A DNA stretch of 64,000 nt from Terebella lapidaria (taxonomy: Eukaryota > Annelida > Polychaeta > Terebellida > Terebellidae): NCBI GenBank assembly GCA_949152475.1, contig OX424563.1:16465001-16529000 (forward strand), in the 5' to 3' direction. Below the pieces are notes generated by a model. That model saw only the letters and a list, made by a program, of their open reading frames with translations, was not told where the DNA came from and did not search any database. Both the position numbers and the translations under genes were made by a program. Position 1 is the first letter of the stretch. Each line of letters begins with the position of its first letter. Below are positions 1 to 10,884 of the stretch, piece after piece.

Positions 1-31
1 GATCGCCCGCTCCTCAAGGACGTCTCAAAGA

Positions 32-2248
32 ATGACAAAAGCGAAAGAGAAGGCCAAAGATAAGGCCGATGAATCCAAGGGGAGGGATAAGGGTGGAAAT
101 GTCGCGGACCACACCCGGTCGCGCGACAGCCCCCGTGAGACGTCTCCGGACGACTCCGGCGGCCGGAAGGAACGCGCGGAAACCTCCGTGGACAAGACCC
201 CGTCCGCGGAGACGACTCCGGCGTCCCTGGCTCCGTCTTCGGACGTAGAGTCGGGCCCCGCGGGGCCGCAGCAGGAGTTGCCGTCAAGGCCGGACCTTGA
301 CGTGTTAGGCGCGGTGGGTGGAGCTGGCAACGGCTCTACGCCGCGCCCGCCCGTGCCCAGAACAGATCCGTGGCAAATGGCACCCTTCCCTAAGACGCCT
401 TCGAGCGTCCGGAATCGAGCGCCAATGCATGCGGGTCCTTCTGGACGAGCGGACCAGTCATACCAGATGCCGCACCCGGCCGGGTGGGCTCCCTCGCGAG
501 CCTCCGGCATGGGTTCTGGTCGGTCCGCACCGGGCAGTGTGGTGGATCAGCTCACCGACGCGCTTGGCGAGCTGGCTCCCCTCGGGCGCTATGACCGCGC
601 CCGGTCGCCCCATCAGGGACGATCAGACCGGCGGAACCGCTCCCCTTCTCCGCTGTCACAAGGCAACTCGGGGCCTTTGACGGAGAGGGAGAGGTGGCTG
701 ATATCCGAGGCGCTTGTACTGTTCAAGCGGAATCAGCTGCATTCGAGCGTTGACCCGTCGGTCACCCTAAGTCCGGGGATGTCTGGGCCAGTAGCCCCTC
801 CCCAAGTCCTGCCGAGTCCGCAGGCGCCAGTGGCCCCCGCAATGGGACCCGCGCCTGCCCCGCGGCTCGGAGGCACCACGTTGGCGACCGCGTCGACCGT
901 TCCGACGGTTGGAGCGCAAGCCGCGTGGTCGACTTACCCTGGCACGTACAGTGTGTCGGACGGGCAGTGGCAACAGGCGGCTTCGGCCCCAAGCTTTGCC
1001 GCCCCTTCTGGAGCCTACCCAGTAGGTTCGATGGGAGCCCCGCCCGCACCTAGCCAGAGTGGGTTTTCAGCGGGAATGATCCCGGCGGCAAACGTGAGCT
1101 TCCCTGCTCCTATGTCCGCGGCGTCGATGTTTGCTCCGGCAGACTCCGCCGCAGGCGCGGGAAGCGCGCGGAACTTGCCGCAGTACACGGACGACCCCGG
1201 AGCCGGGACCGCACGTCGGGCGCGTAGCAAACGCGATGACGGGCCCGACCACTCTTCGTGGCGGAAACGGTTCAACGGGGATAACGCCGACTTGGAGGAC
1301 TACTTGCTCCAGGTATGGCGTACCGCCGTGTACGAAGGATGGTCCCAGCCTGAAGCTGGACACGTCCTCGCGGGGAGCCTGGAAGGGAAAGCTCTCCGCG
1401 TGATGCCGTGTCTGCCGGTAGGAACAGTGACGTTCGGCGAGGTGGCTCGTCAACTTCGCCTGCTGTTCCCGCCGACGACCAATCGGCGGCAGTCTGAACG
1501 AGAGTTCAAGGCGCGTATCCGCCAGCCGACTGAGTCCGTGACAGACTATGCGTACAGCTTACGCATACTCGGCCGGAGAGCTTTTCCGGACATGGACTCC
1601 AGACGGTTTGAGACGATGCTGATCGACCAGTTCATCGATGGCCAGCCCTACCACCTAGCGTACGGGCTGGCCACCCATGAAAAGCGATCGATGGAGGAGG
1701 CGATAGACTCCGCGCTTGCGCTTGAGATGGCTGTCCGTCCTAGACAGTTGCCTCCAGCCTCGGCTCCGGCCTCGGCTGTACCCGCGCAGGTGGCGACTCC
1801 TCCTCCGGTCAAGGCATCGCAGGTAACCCCGTGGCAGGACCCGGTCGTCCGGGAACCCGCCAGGGAACCTACCCAGCAGTGGGTTAGTGCGCCGGCACCC
1901 TCTACAGGGGCGCCCGCACATGCGGCACCGGTCGCCGCGCCGCGCTCGCCTTCGGACGAGTGCGACATAGAGGAATACGACCTCGGCGCCGCGCAGATGA
2001 TTGCGCACTGCGCCGGGCTCGAAGCTCCGGGAGCCGCAGAATGTTGCGCGTTCACCTCCGGACCAGCTCAGAACCGTCCCTGCTACTTCTGCGGAAAGCA
2101 GGGACACTTTTGGCTGAAGTGTCCGGAGTTGTTGGAACGCCTGCGGTCGCGCGGATACCAGGGAGCTCTCCCTGGCCCGCAACGGAGGAATTCCTTCCGG
2201 TCTGGTCCTCCGGGACAGCAGAATCGGAACCCGCGGCAGGGAAACTAG
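32..2248 (+). CDS. gag: Gag polyprotein of the Ty3/gypsy element
   Basis: 738 aa structural protein expected to form the retrotransposon particle and bind its RNA. The first ~400 residues are low-complexity and rich in Pro, Ala, Ser and Gly. The region around residues 400-560 resembles a retrotransposon capsid domain (WRKRFNGDN, then a helical stretch with SEREFKARIRQ). A CCHC zinc knuckle, CYFCGKQGHFWLKC, lies near the C terminus at about nt 2078-2122 and is the clearest diagnostic. The ATG at 32 is the first in the open frame; the frame could begin left of the window. The ORF ends at TAG 2246-2248, directly after a slippery heptamer, so a fraction of ribosomes should continue into pol. The C terminus is basic (Arg, Asn, Gln rich), which suits nucleic-acid binding. 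Confidence 0.88.
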   Translation: MTKAKEKAKDKADESKGRDKGGNVADHTRSRDSPRETSPDDSGGRKERAETSVDKTPSAETTPASLAPSSDVESGPAGPQQELPSRPDLDVLGAVGGAGNGSTPRPPVPRTDPWQMAPFPKTPSSVRNRAPMHAGPSGRADQSYQMPHPAGWAPSRASGMGSGRSAPGSVVDQLTDALGELAPLGRYDRARSPHQGRSDRRNRSPSPLSQGNSGPLTERERWLISEALVLFKRNQLHSSVDPSVTLSPGMSGPVAPPQVLPSPQAPVAPAMGPAPAPRLGGTTLATASTVPTVGAQAAWSTYPGTYSVSDGQWQQAASAPSFAAPSGAYPVGSMGAPPAPSQSGFSAGMIPAANVSFPAPMSAASMFAPADSAAGAGSARNLPQYTDDPGAGTARRARSKRDDGPDHSSWRKRFNGDNADLEDYLLQVWRTAVYEGWSQPEAGHVLAGSLEGKALRVMPCLPVGTVTFGEVARQLRLLFPPTTNRRQSEREFKARIRQPTESVTDYAYSLRILGRRAFPDMDSRRFETMLIDQFIDGQPYHLAYGLATHEKRSMEEAIDSALALEMAVRPRQLPPASAPASAVPAQVATPPPVKASQVTPWQDPVVREPAREPTQQWVSAPAPSTGAPAHAAPVAAPRSPSDECDIEEYDLGAAQMIAHCAGLEAPGAAECCAFTSGPAQNRPCYFCGKQGHFWLKCPELLERLRSRGYQGALPGPQRRNSFRSGPPGQQNRNPRQGN

Positions 2249-2283
2249 ATCCGGACGTGGTGGCGACCAACACTGCGTCCGGG
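2239..2283 (+). promoter_or_regulatory. Gag-Pol -1 ribosomal frameshift signal
   Basis: GGGAAAC at 2239-2245 is read G GGA AAC in the gag frame and fits the X XXY YYZ slippery consensus. It sits immediately before the gag stop TAG (2246-2248). After a 5-nt spacer, CCGGACG (2251-2257) pairs perfectly with CGTCCGG (2276-2282), with a possible extra U-G pair outside. Inside that loop TGGT (2258-2261) pairs with ACCA (2266-2269), closed by GGCG. The -1 frame after the heptamer is the pol frame, which is open from here to 6555. Slippery site, spacer and stem are all seen in the sequence; function is inferred. Confidence 0.8.
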
Positions 2284-5200
2284 GATAGTTGTTCGGTGGC
2301 AAACGATGCCGCCCCACCCGCTGATGAGCAGGACGGACCCCAAGTGGATATGACTTCTCCGGAAGTAGTCCTTGGAGACCAGTCTAGCTCCTCCGCGGCT
2401 GAGGCGGATGGCGAGGACTCCGTAGATGAGCCCAGCGCGTGCGAAAGGTATCGCCCGACCTGCGCGCTGGTGAGGGACCCCTGCTGGTACCTGCCCCTGT
2501 CCTTCGGACGGGAGCCGGTCCGGTTCCTCATAGACTCAGGCTCGGAGGTGACCCTCGTGGCCGCCGGAACGTTTAGGAAGGAGCCCGCACTCCGCAACCT
2601 TGAGTTGCGAGATCCCGGACCATACAAGCTCTACGGAGCGGGAGACAACCGCATCCGTATCCATGGCATCATCGATCTGCCTATTACCCTTGGGGACAAG
2701 GTGTATCTGACAGAGGCGATCGTGGCGGATATCGGAGCGGCCGGGATAATTGGGATGAATTTCCTACGGGTCCACCGGGTGATTGCCAACTTTAGCGCTG
2801 GCGAGTTCCGGATGGGAGAGGACACACACTTCCTCTTCCGCTCGGGCCCGATGCATTCATTCCAGATGCGGACATCGCGCACTGTAGTAGTGCCGCCAAT
2901 GAGTGAGATGATCATCGAGACGAGGCCGCGGCGTCCCCGCATGCCCCTCGATGGTCGTCCGTGTATAGTGCAACCCGTGAGCAGTTTCGCCGCAGGAACT
3001 GGGCTCGTGCTGGGTGGGGCCCTGGTCATGTCCAACCCCCGCGCGATGCCCATCCTCGTGGTGAATCCTACGGATGCTCCGATTGTACTGAAGCGCGGAT
3101 GCATAGCAGCTACTGCTATTCCCGCGGCTTCGAGTCGTGTCATCCCCGACGATCCGGTCTGCCGCGCTGCGTGCGCGGCGGCGGCCGCCGGAGATGATCC
3201 GTTCACCCTGCCGGACCATTTGGAATCTCGGGTTCCGAAGGACCGGTTGGATGAAGAGCAGCGCCAAGCGCTCCGCAGACTGCTGCGGCAGTATGCGGAT
3301 GTGTTCATGGGTCCTGATGGTGCGGTTGGCAAGACTGACGTCGCCAAGCACCGCATCGACCTCGTGGACGAGCGTCCTCTCAAGCAGCGTCTTCGTCGGG
3401 CAGCAATAGTGCACCAAGAGGTCATAGACCAGGAGGTGCAAAAGATGCTCGACTTGGACATCATCGAACCCAGTGACAGCCCTTGGGCCAGTCCGGTGGT
3501 TATGGTGAAGAAGAAGGACGGCTCGTGGAGGTTCTGCGTGGACTATCGGAAACTTAACGATGCCACGCGGAAGGACTCATATCCTCTCCCGCACATTGAG
3601 GATACCTTCGATGCCCTGGCCGGGTCGCACTATTTCTGTGCTCTGGATCTGGCCTCCGGGTATTGGCAGGTGGAGATGGAGGAGAGTGATCGGGCGAAGA
3701 CTGCCTTCGTTACCAAGAACGGGCTCTACCAATTCAAGGTAATGCCGTTCGGGCTCTGTAACGCACCAGCGACGTTCGAGCGCCTCATGGAGATGGTACT
3801 CAAAGGGTTCCTCTGGAAGCGATGTATGGTCTACATCGACGATGTCGTCGTGTATGGCCGGTCGTTCGAGGAAACCCTCACCAACCTCCAGATGGTGCTC
3901 CATCGCATCCGCGGAGCAGGGCTTAAATTGAAGCCAAGTAAGTGCGAGCTATTCGCGCAGGAAATCCTGTACTTGGGCTTCATGGTAACGGGCACCGGAG
4001 TGAGACCAGACCCCGCAAAGGTGGCGGCCGTGCAGAAATGGCCTCCGCCATGTAACGTGGCGGACGTGAGGTCCTTCTTGGGCTTCGCGAGCTACCACCG
4101 CAGGTTTATTCGCGGCTTTGCGGAAATCGCGCGTCCCCTTACTATCCTCACGGAAAAGGGCGCCGATTTTGTTTGGTCCGCCGAGCAGGCTAACGCCTTC
4201 TCGGGACTCCGGCAGGCCTTGGTAGTGGCCCCGGTGCTGCGGCACCCTCGTCCGGACTGCGAGTTCATCTTGGACACCGACGCGAGTAACTTCGCGCTCG
4301 GCGGTGTCCTCTCGCAGATCGTGGACGGGCAAGAGCGGGTAGTAGCTTATGCGAGTGTGGCCTTGAGCCGCTCTCAAATGAACTACTGTACCACTCATCG
4401 CGAGTTGCTCGCGGTGGTTACGATGACCAAGCGTTTCCGGCACTATTTGTTGGGACGCCATTTCCGCTTGCGGACTGATCATAGTTCGCTGAGATGGCTC
4501 CTCAACTATAGTGAGGCCGATGGCTTGGTGGCGCGGTGGCTCGTCAAACTCCAAGAGTATGACATGCAGATAGAGCATCGCGCTGGTAAGTTGCACGGCA
4601 ACGCGGACGGCCTGTCCCGTTGTCATAAGTGCAAGAATCCGGGTTGTGCAGGGATGGCACCATTCCAGCAAGCCGCGGATTCGTCCTCAGACTCGGAATT
4701 GGACGTTCCGGGGAGACCGCAGGCCGCCGCCCCCTCTAACAACACGGCGGCCGGAGCGGCTAGGGCTCATCTCCGCGCGCGGACCCGCCGATATCGGCGA
4801 GGGCGTCCCGCATATGAAGCGGAGGTGCGGCTCAGCTCCAGCGAGTCTTCCTCGAGTCCGGCGGTGTACTCCTCGTGGGTACCCTCGTCCTCTGGAGAGT
4901 TTGAGTATGAGCGGTCCTTGCCCCCTGTGGTGATGGCCGCTGCGGCGCAGCCGGACGCGACGGATGAGGAGCCTAATTACTTGGGTGGCTACTCTCCGGC
5001 GCAGATAGCTGCGGCGCAGAGAGCTGACAGAGCTCTGGCACCGGTAATCACAGCCCTTGAGGCCGGCCAGAAGCCCTCGAAGGATGAGCGGAAGACCTAC
5101 AGGGAGGAGACCTTGTCTCTAGTATCTCAGTGGGAACGACTCTCCTTGAGGGATGGCCTCCTGTACCGGCGCTATGAGCCACCGACCCCACTGCCTCCAA

Positions 5201-6555
5201 TATGGCAGTTGGTGCTTCCGGCGGAGCTGCGGAAAGAAGTACTCCACCAGTTGCACGACCTCCGGGTGACCGGTCACTTGGGAATCCGGAGGACCGTCCA
5301 TAGGCTACAACAGCGCTTTCATTGGCCTGGTAGCGGCTTGGACGTGCACCGGTGGTGCGCAGCCTGCCCTCGGTGTCAAGCTCGCAAAGGAGTCCCGACT
5401 CCTGGCCGCCACCCCTTAACCACGGTTAAGGCGGGCGCGCCGTTTGATCGGATAGCTCTGGATATACTGGATACCCACCGGGTCACCCCGCGCGGTTTCC
5501 GGTACATCCTGGTGATATCCGACTATTTTACCAAGTATACCGACGCCTACCCACTGCGCCGCCAGACTGCGGACGAGGTAGCTCGGTTATTGGTGAATAG
5601 ATGGGTGGTGTACCATGGGGTACCTAAACAGGTACATTCGGATCAGGGCACGCAATTTGAGAGCAACCTGTTCCGGAACCTAGCACAGATGCTAGGGAGT
5701 ACCAAGGTGCGTACCACCCCCTATAGGCCCCAGTCTGATGGCCAGGTCGAACGTTTTAATCGATCGGTCCTCAACATGCTGGCGGCCTTTGTGAATGATC
5801 GTGCGAATGATTGGGATGACCACCTCCCGTATGTCTTAATGGCGTACAGGTCGTCGGTCCACTCTTCGACCGGAGTTACTCCGCACGCGATGTTGTACGG
5901 CCGGGAGTTAAATTTGCCCGTGGATATTATGTATCCAACTGCGGCAGAGACCGGCGCAGTACCCCAGTGCGGTCCGGAGTACGTGGAGTGGATTCGCCGC
6001 GCCCTGGCGAACGCCCATGATTTCGCGCGCGCGCGCCTGGACAAGTCTGCCCTCCGGCAGAAGCGAGGCTATGACGCCCATGCTAAGGGTAGGCCAGCTT
6101 TTGCGGAAGGCGACAAGGTGCGCTACTATTATCCGCCGCTTAAGCAAGGCAATAAATTTGCTAAGCCGTGGATAGGCCCGTTTACCGTACTGAAACAGGT
6201 GACAGATGTGGACTACCGGATCCGGAGGGATTCCGATCCGGACAGGGTTCTGGTTGTCCATATCGATAATCTGAAGAAGTACGAGGGCCCGCTTGTCATG
6301 GATCCGCTAATTCAAGATGCGGAACCGGATGATGCTCCCGTATGGGATCCGTCCGGTCAGCATCCGCGGACTCCGGACGAGCGTGTGCGCCGTATGGTGG
6401 GCCTCCCGGACCTCTCTGACCCGTCAGATGATGGGCTGGGTGGCTATCAGCCAGATGACGGCGATCCGCAGGTACCCCCACTCCCTCCAGTACCTGCGGA
6501 TGACGGGCGGCCACGCCGGAAACCACGTGCGCCAGCCCGGTATGGGTGGGAATAA
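2240..6555 (+). CDS. pol: Pol polyprotein (protease, RT, RNase H, integrase) of the Ty3/gypsy element
   Basis: The frame is open back to an ATG at 1960, but expression is probably by -1 frameshift from gag, so I start at the slippery site. Domains counted from 1960: aspartic protease with LIDSGSEVTLV near residue 190; reverse transcriptase with LDLASGYWQV and catalytic YIDD near 625; Ty3-type RNase H with LDTDASNFALGG and TDHSSLRWLL; a Ser/Glu-rich linker of ~110 aa; integrase HHCC finger ending CAACPRCQARKG; integrase core with ILD, HSDQGTQF and VERFNR as the D, D and E sites; and a C-terminal GPF-type module (IGPFTVLKQV) with HIDNLKKYEG. No chromodomain is evident after it. All catalytic motifs are present and there is no internal stop, so the copy could be competent. 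Confidence 0.92.
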
Positions 6556-7745
6556 CCTTCCGCCCATGCGGATGCGTCTGCGGTACCCGTCTATCATACT
6601 ACGGACGGGTTTTAGGTCGTTCCGTGAGAGTCCGCACGACTTACCTCCGCGGGTGGCTACTTTGTGGCCATCTTCGGAGTTGAGGTCCGCGGAGACTTTC
6701 ATGTCGTAACGCCGCCGCTCCGCATCCGCCCTCCTGTAGTTTCTAGCGCCAGGGACGTGCGGATGGCCGGTCCGCACCTTGTGGACGGCTGTCCGGCGTA
6801 ATCCGTACAACGGTTACGCTGGCCGGACGAATTTACTGATTCGGCCGGACGCCCCTGGTCCCGGGACAACCTCTTATATGGCCAGACTGAGGTTGGGATT
6901 TACGTCCGCTACGGGAGAAGCGTCTTCCCACGGATTTGGGGAACTGGCTCTGGACGCGGGGATAGTGTCCGCCGATGAGGACTGATGTCCGCGGTTCGTC
7001 CGCGTGACTCGTCCGGCGTCCGCGGCGCTTTAAGATGACGCACTTCGGTGTAGTTATCCCCCGTGAGCCACTACTGTAATTGCGGTTATAGTAGATTAAG
7101 GTTTCTTACGGCAGGAAACCGACTATCCATTATGATAATGGAGCGGTTGTTAAGTCCGCGTGTGCGGACCAGCCGCGGCAGCGGGTGACGCTCGTTCTCG
7201 TCCGGATCGTACCTTATAATACGCGGTCCGGCCGGAATGACCGGAACCCCGGCCTCCTTCTAAGAAGGGGGTCGTATATTACATGCGCAACACTTGTGGT
7301 GGCTTCTAATTCCAATTTCATCTTCATTGGATAAGGGCAATACGCCGTTCTATGGTAGGCGTCCGGCCTGGACTCCGTCCGCGGGCAGCTCCGGACGTCC
7401 GCCGGCTATTGCTTTCACCATCTTTGGGCGCCTCTAGATTGGGCGCCGGTATGAAGGGTTCGCCCCCTAACCATTGAGGTTATGGACCATGCCGGCTCCG
7501 CGTCTAATCTATTGGCTCCGCGCTCCGGTAGTCGTTTGAGGAGGCTCTGGGCTGGACCGGGCACCGCTCCGCGGCTGGGCAGTACGTCGGGGTTGCTAGT
7601 GGGCGCTTTGCAAACGCCCATAGGGCGCCCGATTGTCTGTCCGGACGTCATGGGTATGTCCGATCGCCCTGTAAGCGTGCCAGCGGCTATGGGGAGTGAT
7701 TTTGTTTATTTTCCATCTCATTTATTATTTATGGGAGGATTATAA
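6556..7745 (+). other. 3' noncoding part of the Ty3/gypsy element, probably including 3' LTR sequence
   Basis: About 1.2 kb directly after the pol stop with the same GC-rich, TCCG/CGGA-rich composition as gag and pol. No convincing ORF: the short open frames lack retroelement motifs. Composition drops at about 7690-7745, where T-rich DNA with a GGGAGGA purine run follows. That run could be a polypurine tract, which would place the 3' LTR further right. Without the 5' LTR for comparison I cannot place LTR ends. Confidence 0.45.
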
Positions 7746-8810
7746 GCCACAAGTGTGCGGCATGTCTCTGGAGAATTCTGTTCTTGCTCATTTACTGATA
7801 CAAAGTGAGACAAGTATGTGAAATTTCCTTTCCGGTGCAAAAGAGAGTAAGAAATCGGGAGATTTCTGCTTTCGCTAGAGGGGTGTAAGAGATTGCGCTA
7901 ATTTTGACAGTGACGGATTGCTGTGATATTTGAAAAGACTGGAGAATGACAATTTATTGTTGTTTTCGTCTGACATATTCGTACAAGCCACAAGTTAGTG
8001 GTTACTGTCAATTTTATGCCCAATTTCTACCTTGCTTTGGTGATTAGTTTCACGTCATTTACCGCCAGTGCGGAAGCTTTAGCTAATGACTGATTTTAAT
8101 TACTGTAGTTATTTGCGAGGTCCCCCGGGATAGAAATTTATTTTCTACCCGTATACATGGTTTGATTTGGAGTCACCGGAGGGAAATGACTGCCTCCGCA
8201 TGAGTTTTGTGGTGTTTGTATGTTGGTACGGCAGTGTGTCAGTATGACCGGGGACAGAGTTTTGCAGCGACACCGCGTGCATTGCTGCACGTGTAGTATA
8301 GCTGTCATTTGTTACATGTATATATATGTAAAAATGTCGTTCTCGGATTTTCATTAATCTCCAGATGTGTAGCACATGTGTTTTGTGCCATCCGCATTTC
8401 GTCCGCCGATGCGGCGCTGGATTCCGCGGGATCCGCGTGTCCGGTGTTCGAGATGCGGGTGATTTTGTCAGTTGTAAACTCCCCATGCGGGCCGTGCTGA
8501 AGATGTGCGGGCGGGCGGGCGGCTGCATGAAAGTGCAGACGTCCGTCCATCTGCGTGTCTGTACACAGGCCTGTGCGGGTTGCAGTATACAGATACTGGC
8601 AGTCGATGCGGCTTGCCGCGTTGGCTTTGATAGCTGTCTGCGACAGCTGTCCGCAGGTGTATGTGTGTCTGCTAGATGTACATATGTCATGCGGGCGTGC
8701 CGGAGTCGCTTCCGCGGCTCCGCCCTGCCTCAGACCCGCTCTGCGGATCTGAGGAGCCGGCCGGCAGGGCGGTCGGCAACATTTTAGAGGTACTATTACT
8801 TTTGATCACT
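7746..8810. other. Noncoding stretch, possible LTR or degraded repeat
   Basis: No gene recognised. The left half is AT-rich; 8390-8780 is GC-rich again with CCGC/TCCG words like the upstream retroelement. The open frame at 8365-8787 encodes no recognised domain and I do not call it a gene. Either the 3' LTR of the neighbouring Ty3 element or an older fragment is possible. Confidence 0.3.
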
Positions 8811-8882
8811 CGGTGTGTCGTTTTACAAAATTTCTAAATTTAAAGTCTAACCTTAAAGATATTCCAAAGACTCGACACACCG
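8811..8882. repeat. Inverted repeat with 10-bp perfect arms
   Basis: CGGTGTGTCG at 8811-8820 is the exact reverse complement of CGACACACCG at 8873-8882, around an AT-rich 52-nt loop. Just to the right, TGACCTTCCAAGGTCA (about 8898-8913) is a further perfect palindrome. These could be hairpin termini of a repeat; no element could be delimited. Confidence 0.5.
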
Positions 8883-9384
8883 TCCTTTTATAACGGATGA
8901 CCTTCCAAGGTCATCACACGGTTTTGGACCACCTCGGTCAAAATTTTAGCTTGTTTATGAGGATTTATTCAAAATTGCAAAGCGCGTTATAGTTTACTCC
9001 ATAAGTCCGGGGGTAGTTCCCCATTCTTCCAAAAGGGACTCTTAAAGTCCTAGTGTTTGCGCCGTGACTTCCGGGCGTTGCCATCGTGCCTTCTTCCGGC
9101 CCCCGCCATGCGAAGCCTTCGTCGGGTTTCGAGCATTTTGGGCGCGGGCGGAACATGTTGGGGACCAACATTGTAAGAAGGGGGTAATGTGGCGATTTTG
9201 CCCTAAGCACGCGGCAGGTGATTGTAAACATAAAAGCCATTTATGTGGCCTTTCTGTACTTGGCCTTGTTTTGACATGCTCCGTTCGAGCGTGCGTTGCC
9301 ACGGCGACGTATTGTAATTTACGCTCCAGTAAACTATAACAATGGATCGATTTAACCTCGCGTGCGCCCTGCAGTTTCTGGTGT

Positions 9385-9910
9385 ATTATATATACACTGG
9401 AAGCGACTCGTTCGAGGAGATTGTCCAAGATCGAGACTAGGACGCACACGAGGCTCGCCATGAGCTTTGTGTTCCCTGGGTCTGAGTAGTGGGCTCCTAG
9501 AGCCCTGGGGACGATTTCCGTGGGGAGGCCCGGGCTGGGAGAGACGAGTTGCTGACTCGGGGGCCTTAGGCCCTGTGGATCGCCAGCTCTCTCCCTTCCC
9601 GGGACATGTGACAGAGGCTCTGGCCAGCATGTCGGACTGTACGGGGTTCCGTCCCCGAGGCAGACCGCGGCTCGCCAGGCCCCGCCAGTTAACACCGTGG
9701 TGATGAACCAGTTTCTGAACGGTGTCCGTAGGCCTGGGAGTGTCGGGTGGGCTGTTACCTGGTTACCGTTAATGATGAAGTAGTTACCGTGTCCGCCGCG
9801 ACCTCCGGTGAGCGGCCCTGCCGCGAGGATCCGGAATAGCGGATGCGCGTCCGCAAGGACTCGGATGAGAGAGGACTATCCTCGAGGATCCCGAAGAGCG
9901 GACGGTAGTC
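9385..9910 (+). repeat. First copy of a diverged ~0.5 kb tandem repeat with a TATA box
   Basis: Begins at ATTATATATACAC and runs through GC-rich blocks shared in the same order with the second copy: GCTCGCCATGAG, AGAGCCCTGGGG, ACAGAGGCTCTGG, AACACCGTGGTGATGA, GTTACCTGGTTA, CGCGAGGATCCGG and AGCGGACGG. It looks like a promoter-bearing unit, such as an LTR with U3 TATA and R-U5, but no flanking polyprotein is seen. Divergence between copies is high, so the duplication is old or the two are separate insertions of related elements. Confidence 0.55.
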
Positions 9911-10149
9911 AATAACTTTACATATAACTACGTTTTTGTCCTGTAACAAGTTTCATCAACCGATGACCAAAATAAAGTTATCTATCTATTTCTATATCTT
10001 CTTTTGTTTTGGCAGAGAGTATAGAACATACTCTCTGGTTTTGGCCGTTTCGTTTTCGAAGCACATGCGCTGCATAGCAACGCCTTCTATTCCTCTGGCT
10101 CCATTGCATATATGGTATTACGTCATTCCTCGTGTTTCGTGCTGGGGGT

Positions 10150-10532
10150 TATAAAGGCGAAGGCGAAAGGACGACGGAGGGCTCGGCAATGAGAGCTCTA
10201 CTTCCCCACTCACCGGCTAAGGCCCGCGAGGGCCCTGGGGGCGACTCTCATAGGGACCCCAGGAGGCGGACTGTGCTGAACCAGGGCTCGTCCCTGTGAT
10301 CACCGGTCTCTCGCCCTGGGATGGTGCGACACAGGCTCTGGTAGACCGTCGGGCTGTCCGGGGTTAAGCTACAGCTAACACCACGGTGATGATCCAGTAT
10401 CTGAATGGTGTCCTTACGCCTGGGCTTGCTAGGCGGACTGCTACCTGGTTAACGTTCTAAAGTAAATACTGCGCCCGCAGTGACCCACGGTAAGCGGACT
10501 ATCCGCGAGGACCCGGGATAGCGGACGGCGTC
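10150..10532 (+). repeat. Second copy of the diverged tandem repeat with a TATA box
   Basis: Starts with TATAAAGG (10150-10157), followed by the same ordered blocks as the 9385-9910 copy: GCTCGGCAATGAG, GGGCCCTGGGGG, ACACAGGCTCTGG, AACACCACGGTGATGA, CTACCTGGTTAA, CGCGAGGACCCGG and AGCGGACGG. Even the sequence upstream of the TATA boxes shows weak similarity, so the repeat unit may be ~700 bp. No ORF of note inside. Confidence 0.55.
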
Positions 10533-10884
10533 AAACTTAATCATATATGCAGAAGAAACCTCTTGGTTCTGCAAGAGTACATGGATTTGTCTAACATACA
10601 TGGACCTTCTGTGGAGCAATACTGCAAGAAGGTGCAGTCGACGAAAGACGTCAGACGACAATGGATGCTACTGGGCTCGGTTTCGAGTGAGCGTGTTAGA
10701 AAATCCGTCACCTTTATGTCAACGAACATGTTTATTGGGAGTGGATTGTGACCGGAGCTAAGAATGTTGTTTGAGTTATCAGCTGGAGTGGCATATCCAG
10801 CTCCGATCGTATGGTTGCTTACACTTGGTTGGAGAACCAAACTTATCAAATCTAATGGGGAGGTATAGGCCTTTTTTTTTTTTT

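Larger units (their letters stand above)
1..7745 (+). mobile_element. Ty3/gypsy LTR retrotransposon, 5'-truncated by the window edge
   Basis: An intact gag ORF is followed in the -1 frame by an intact pol ORF ordered protease, reverse transcriptase, RNase H, integrase. That order defines Ty3/gypsy elements (Metaviridae). The 5' LTR and primer binding site must lie left of position 1, so LTR identity and insertion age cannot be judged here. The element is much richer in GC than the host DNA to the right and is full of TCCG/CGGA words. These continue through the noncoding stretch to about 7.7 kb, which is why I extend it past the pol stop. The right boundary is a composition estimate: no LTR end, polypurine tract or target duplication was identified with certainty. 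Both long ORFs are free of stops, so the copy looks young. Confidence 0.85.

Noticed and set aside
2318..2345. CTGATGAG word suggesting a hammerhead ribozyme in the Ty3 element
   Set aside because: The required GAAA core and flanking stems are absent; it lies inside pol coding sequence.
6960..7020. GATGAGGACTGATGTCC stretch as a possible hammerhead ribozyme
   Set aside because: Core order does not match CTGATGA...GAAA.
8365..8787. 140-aa Cys-rich open frame on the plus strand
   Set aside because: GC-rich repeat-like DNA, overlapping frames of similar length, no domain and no splice context.
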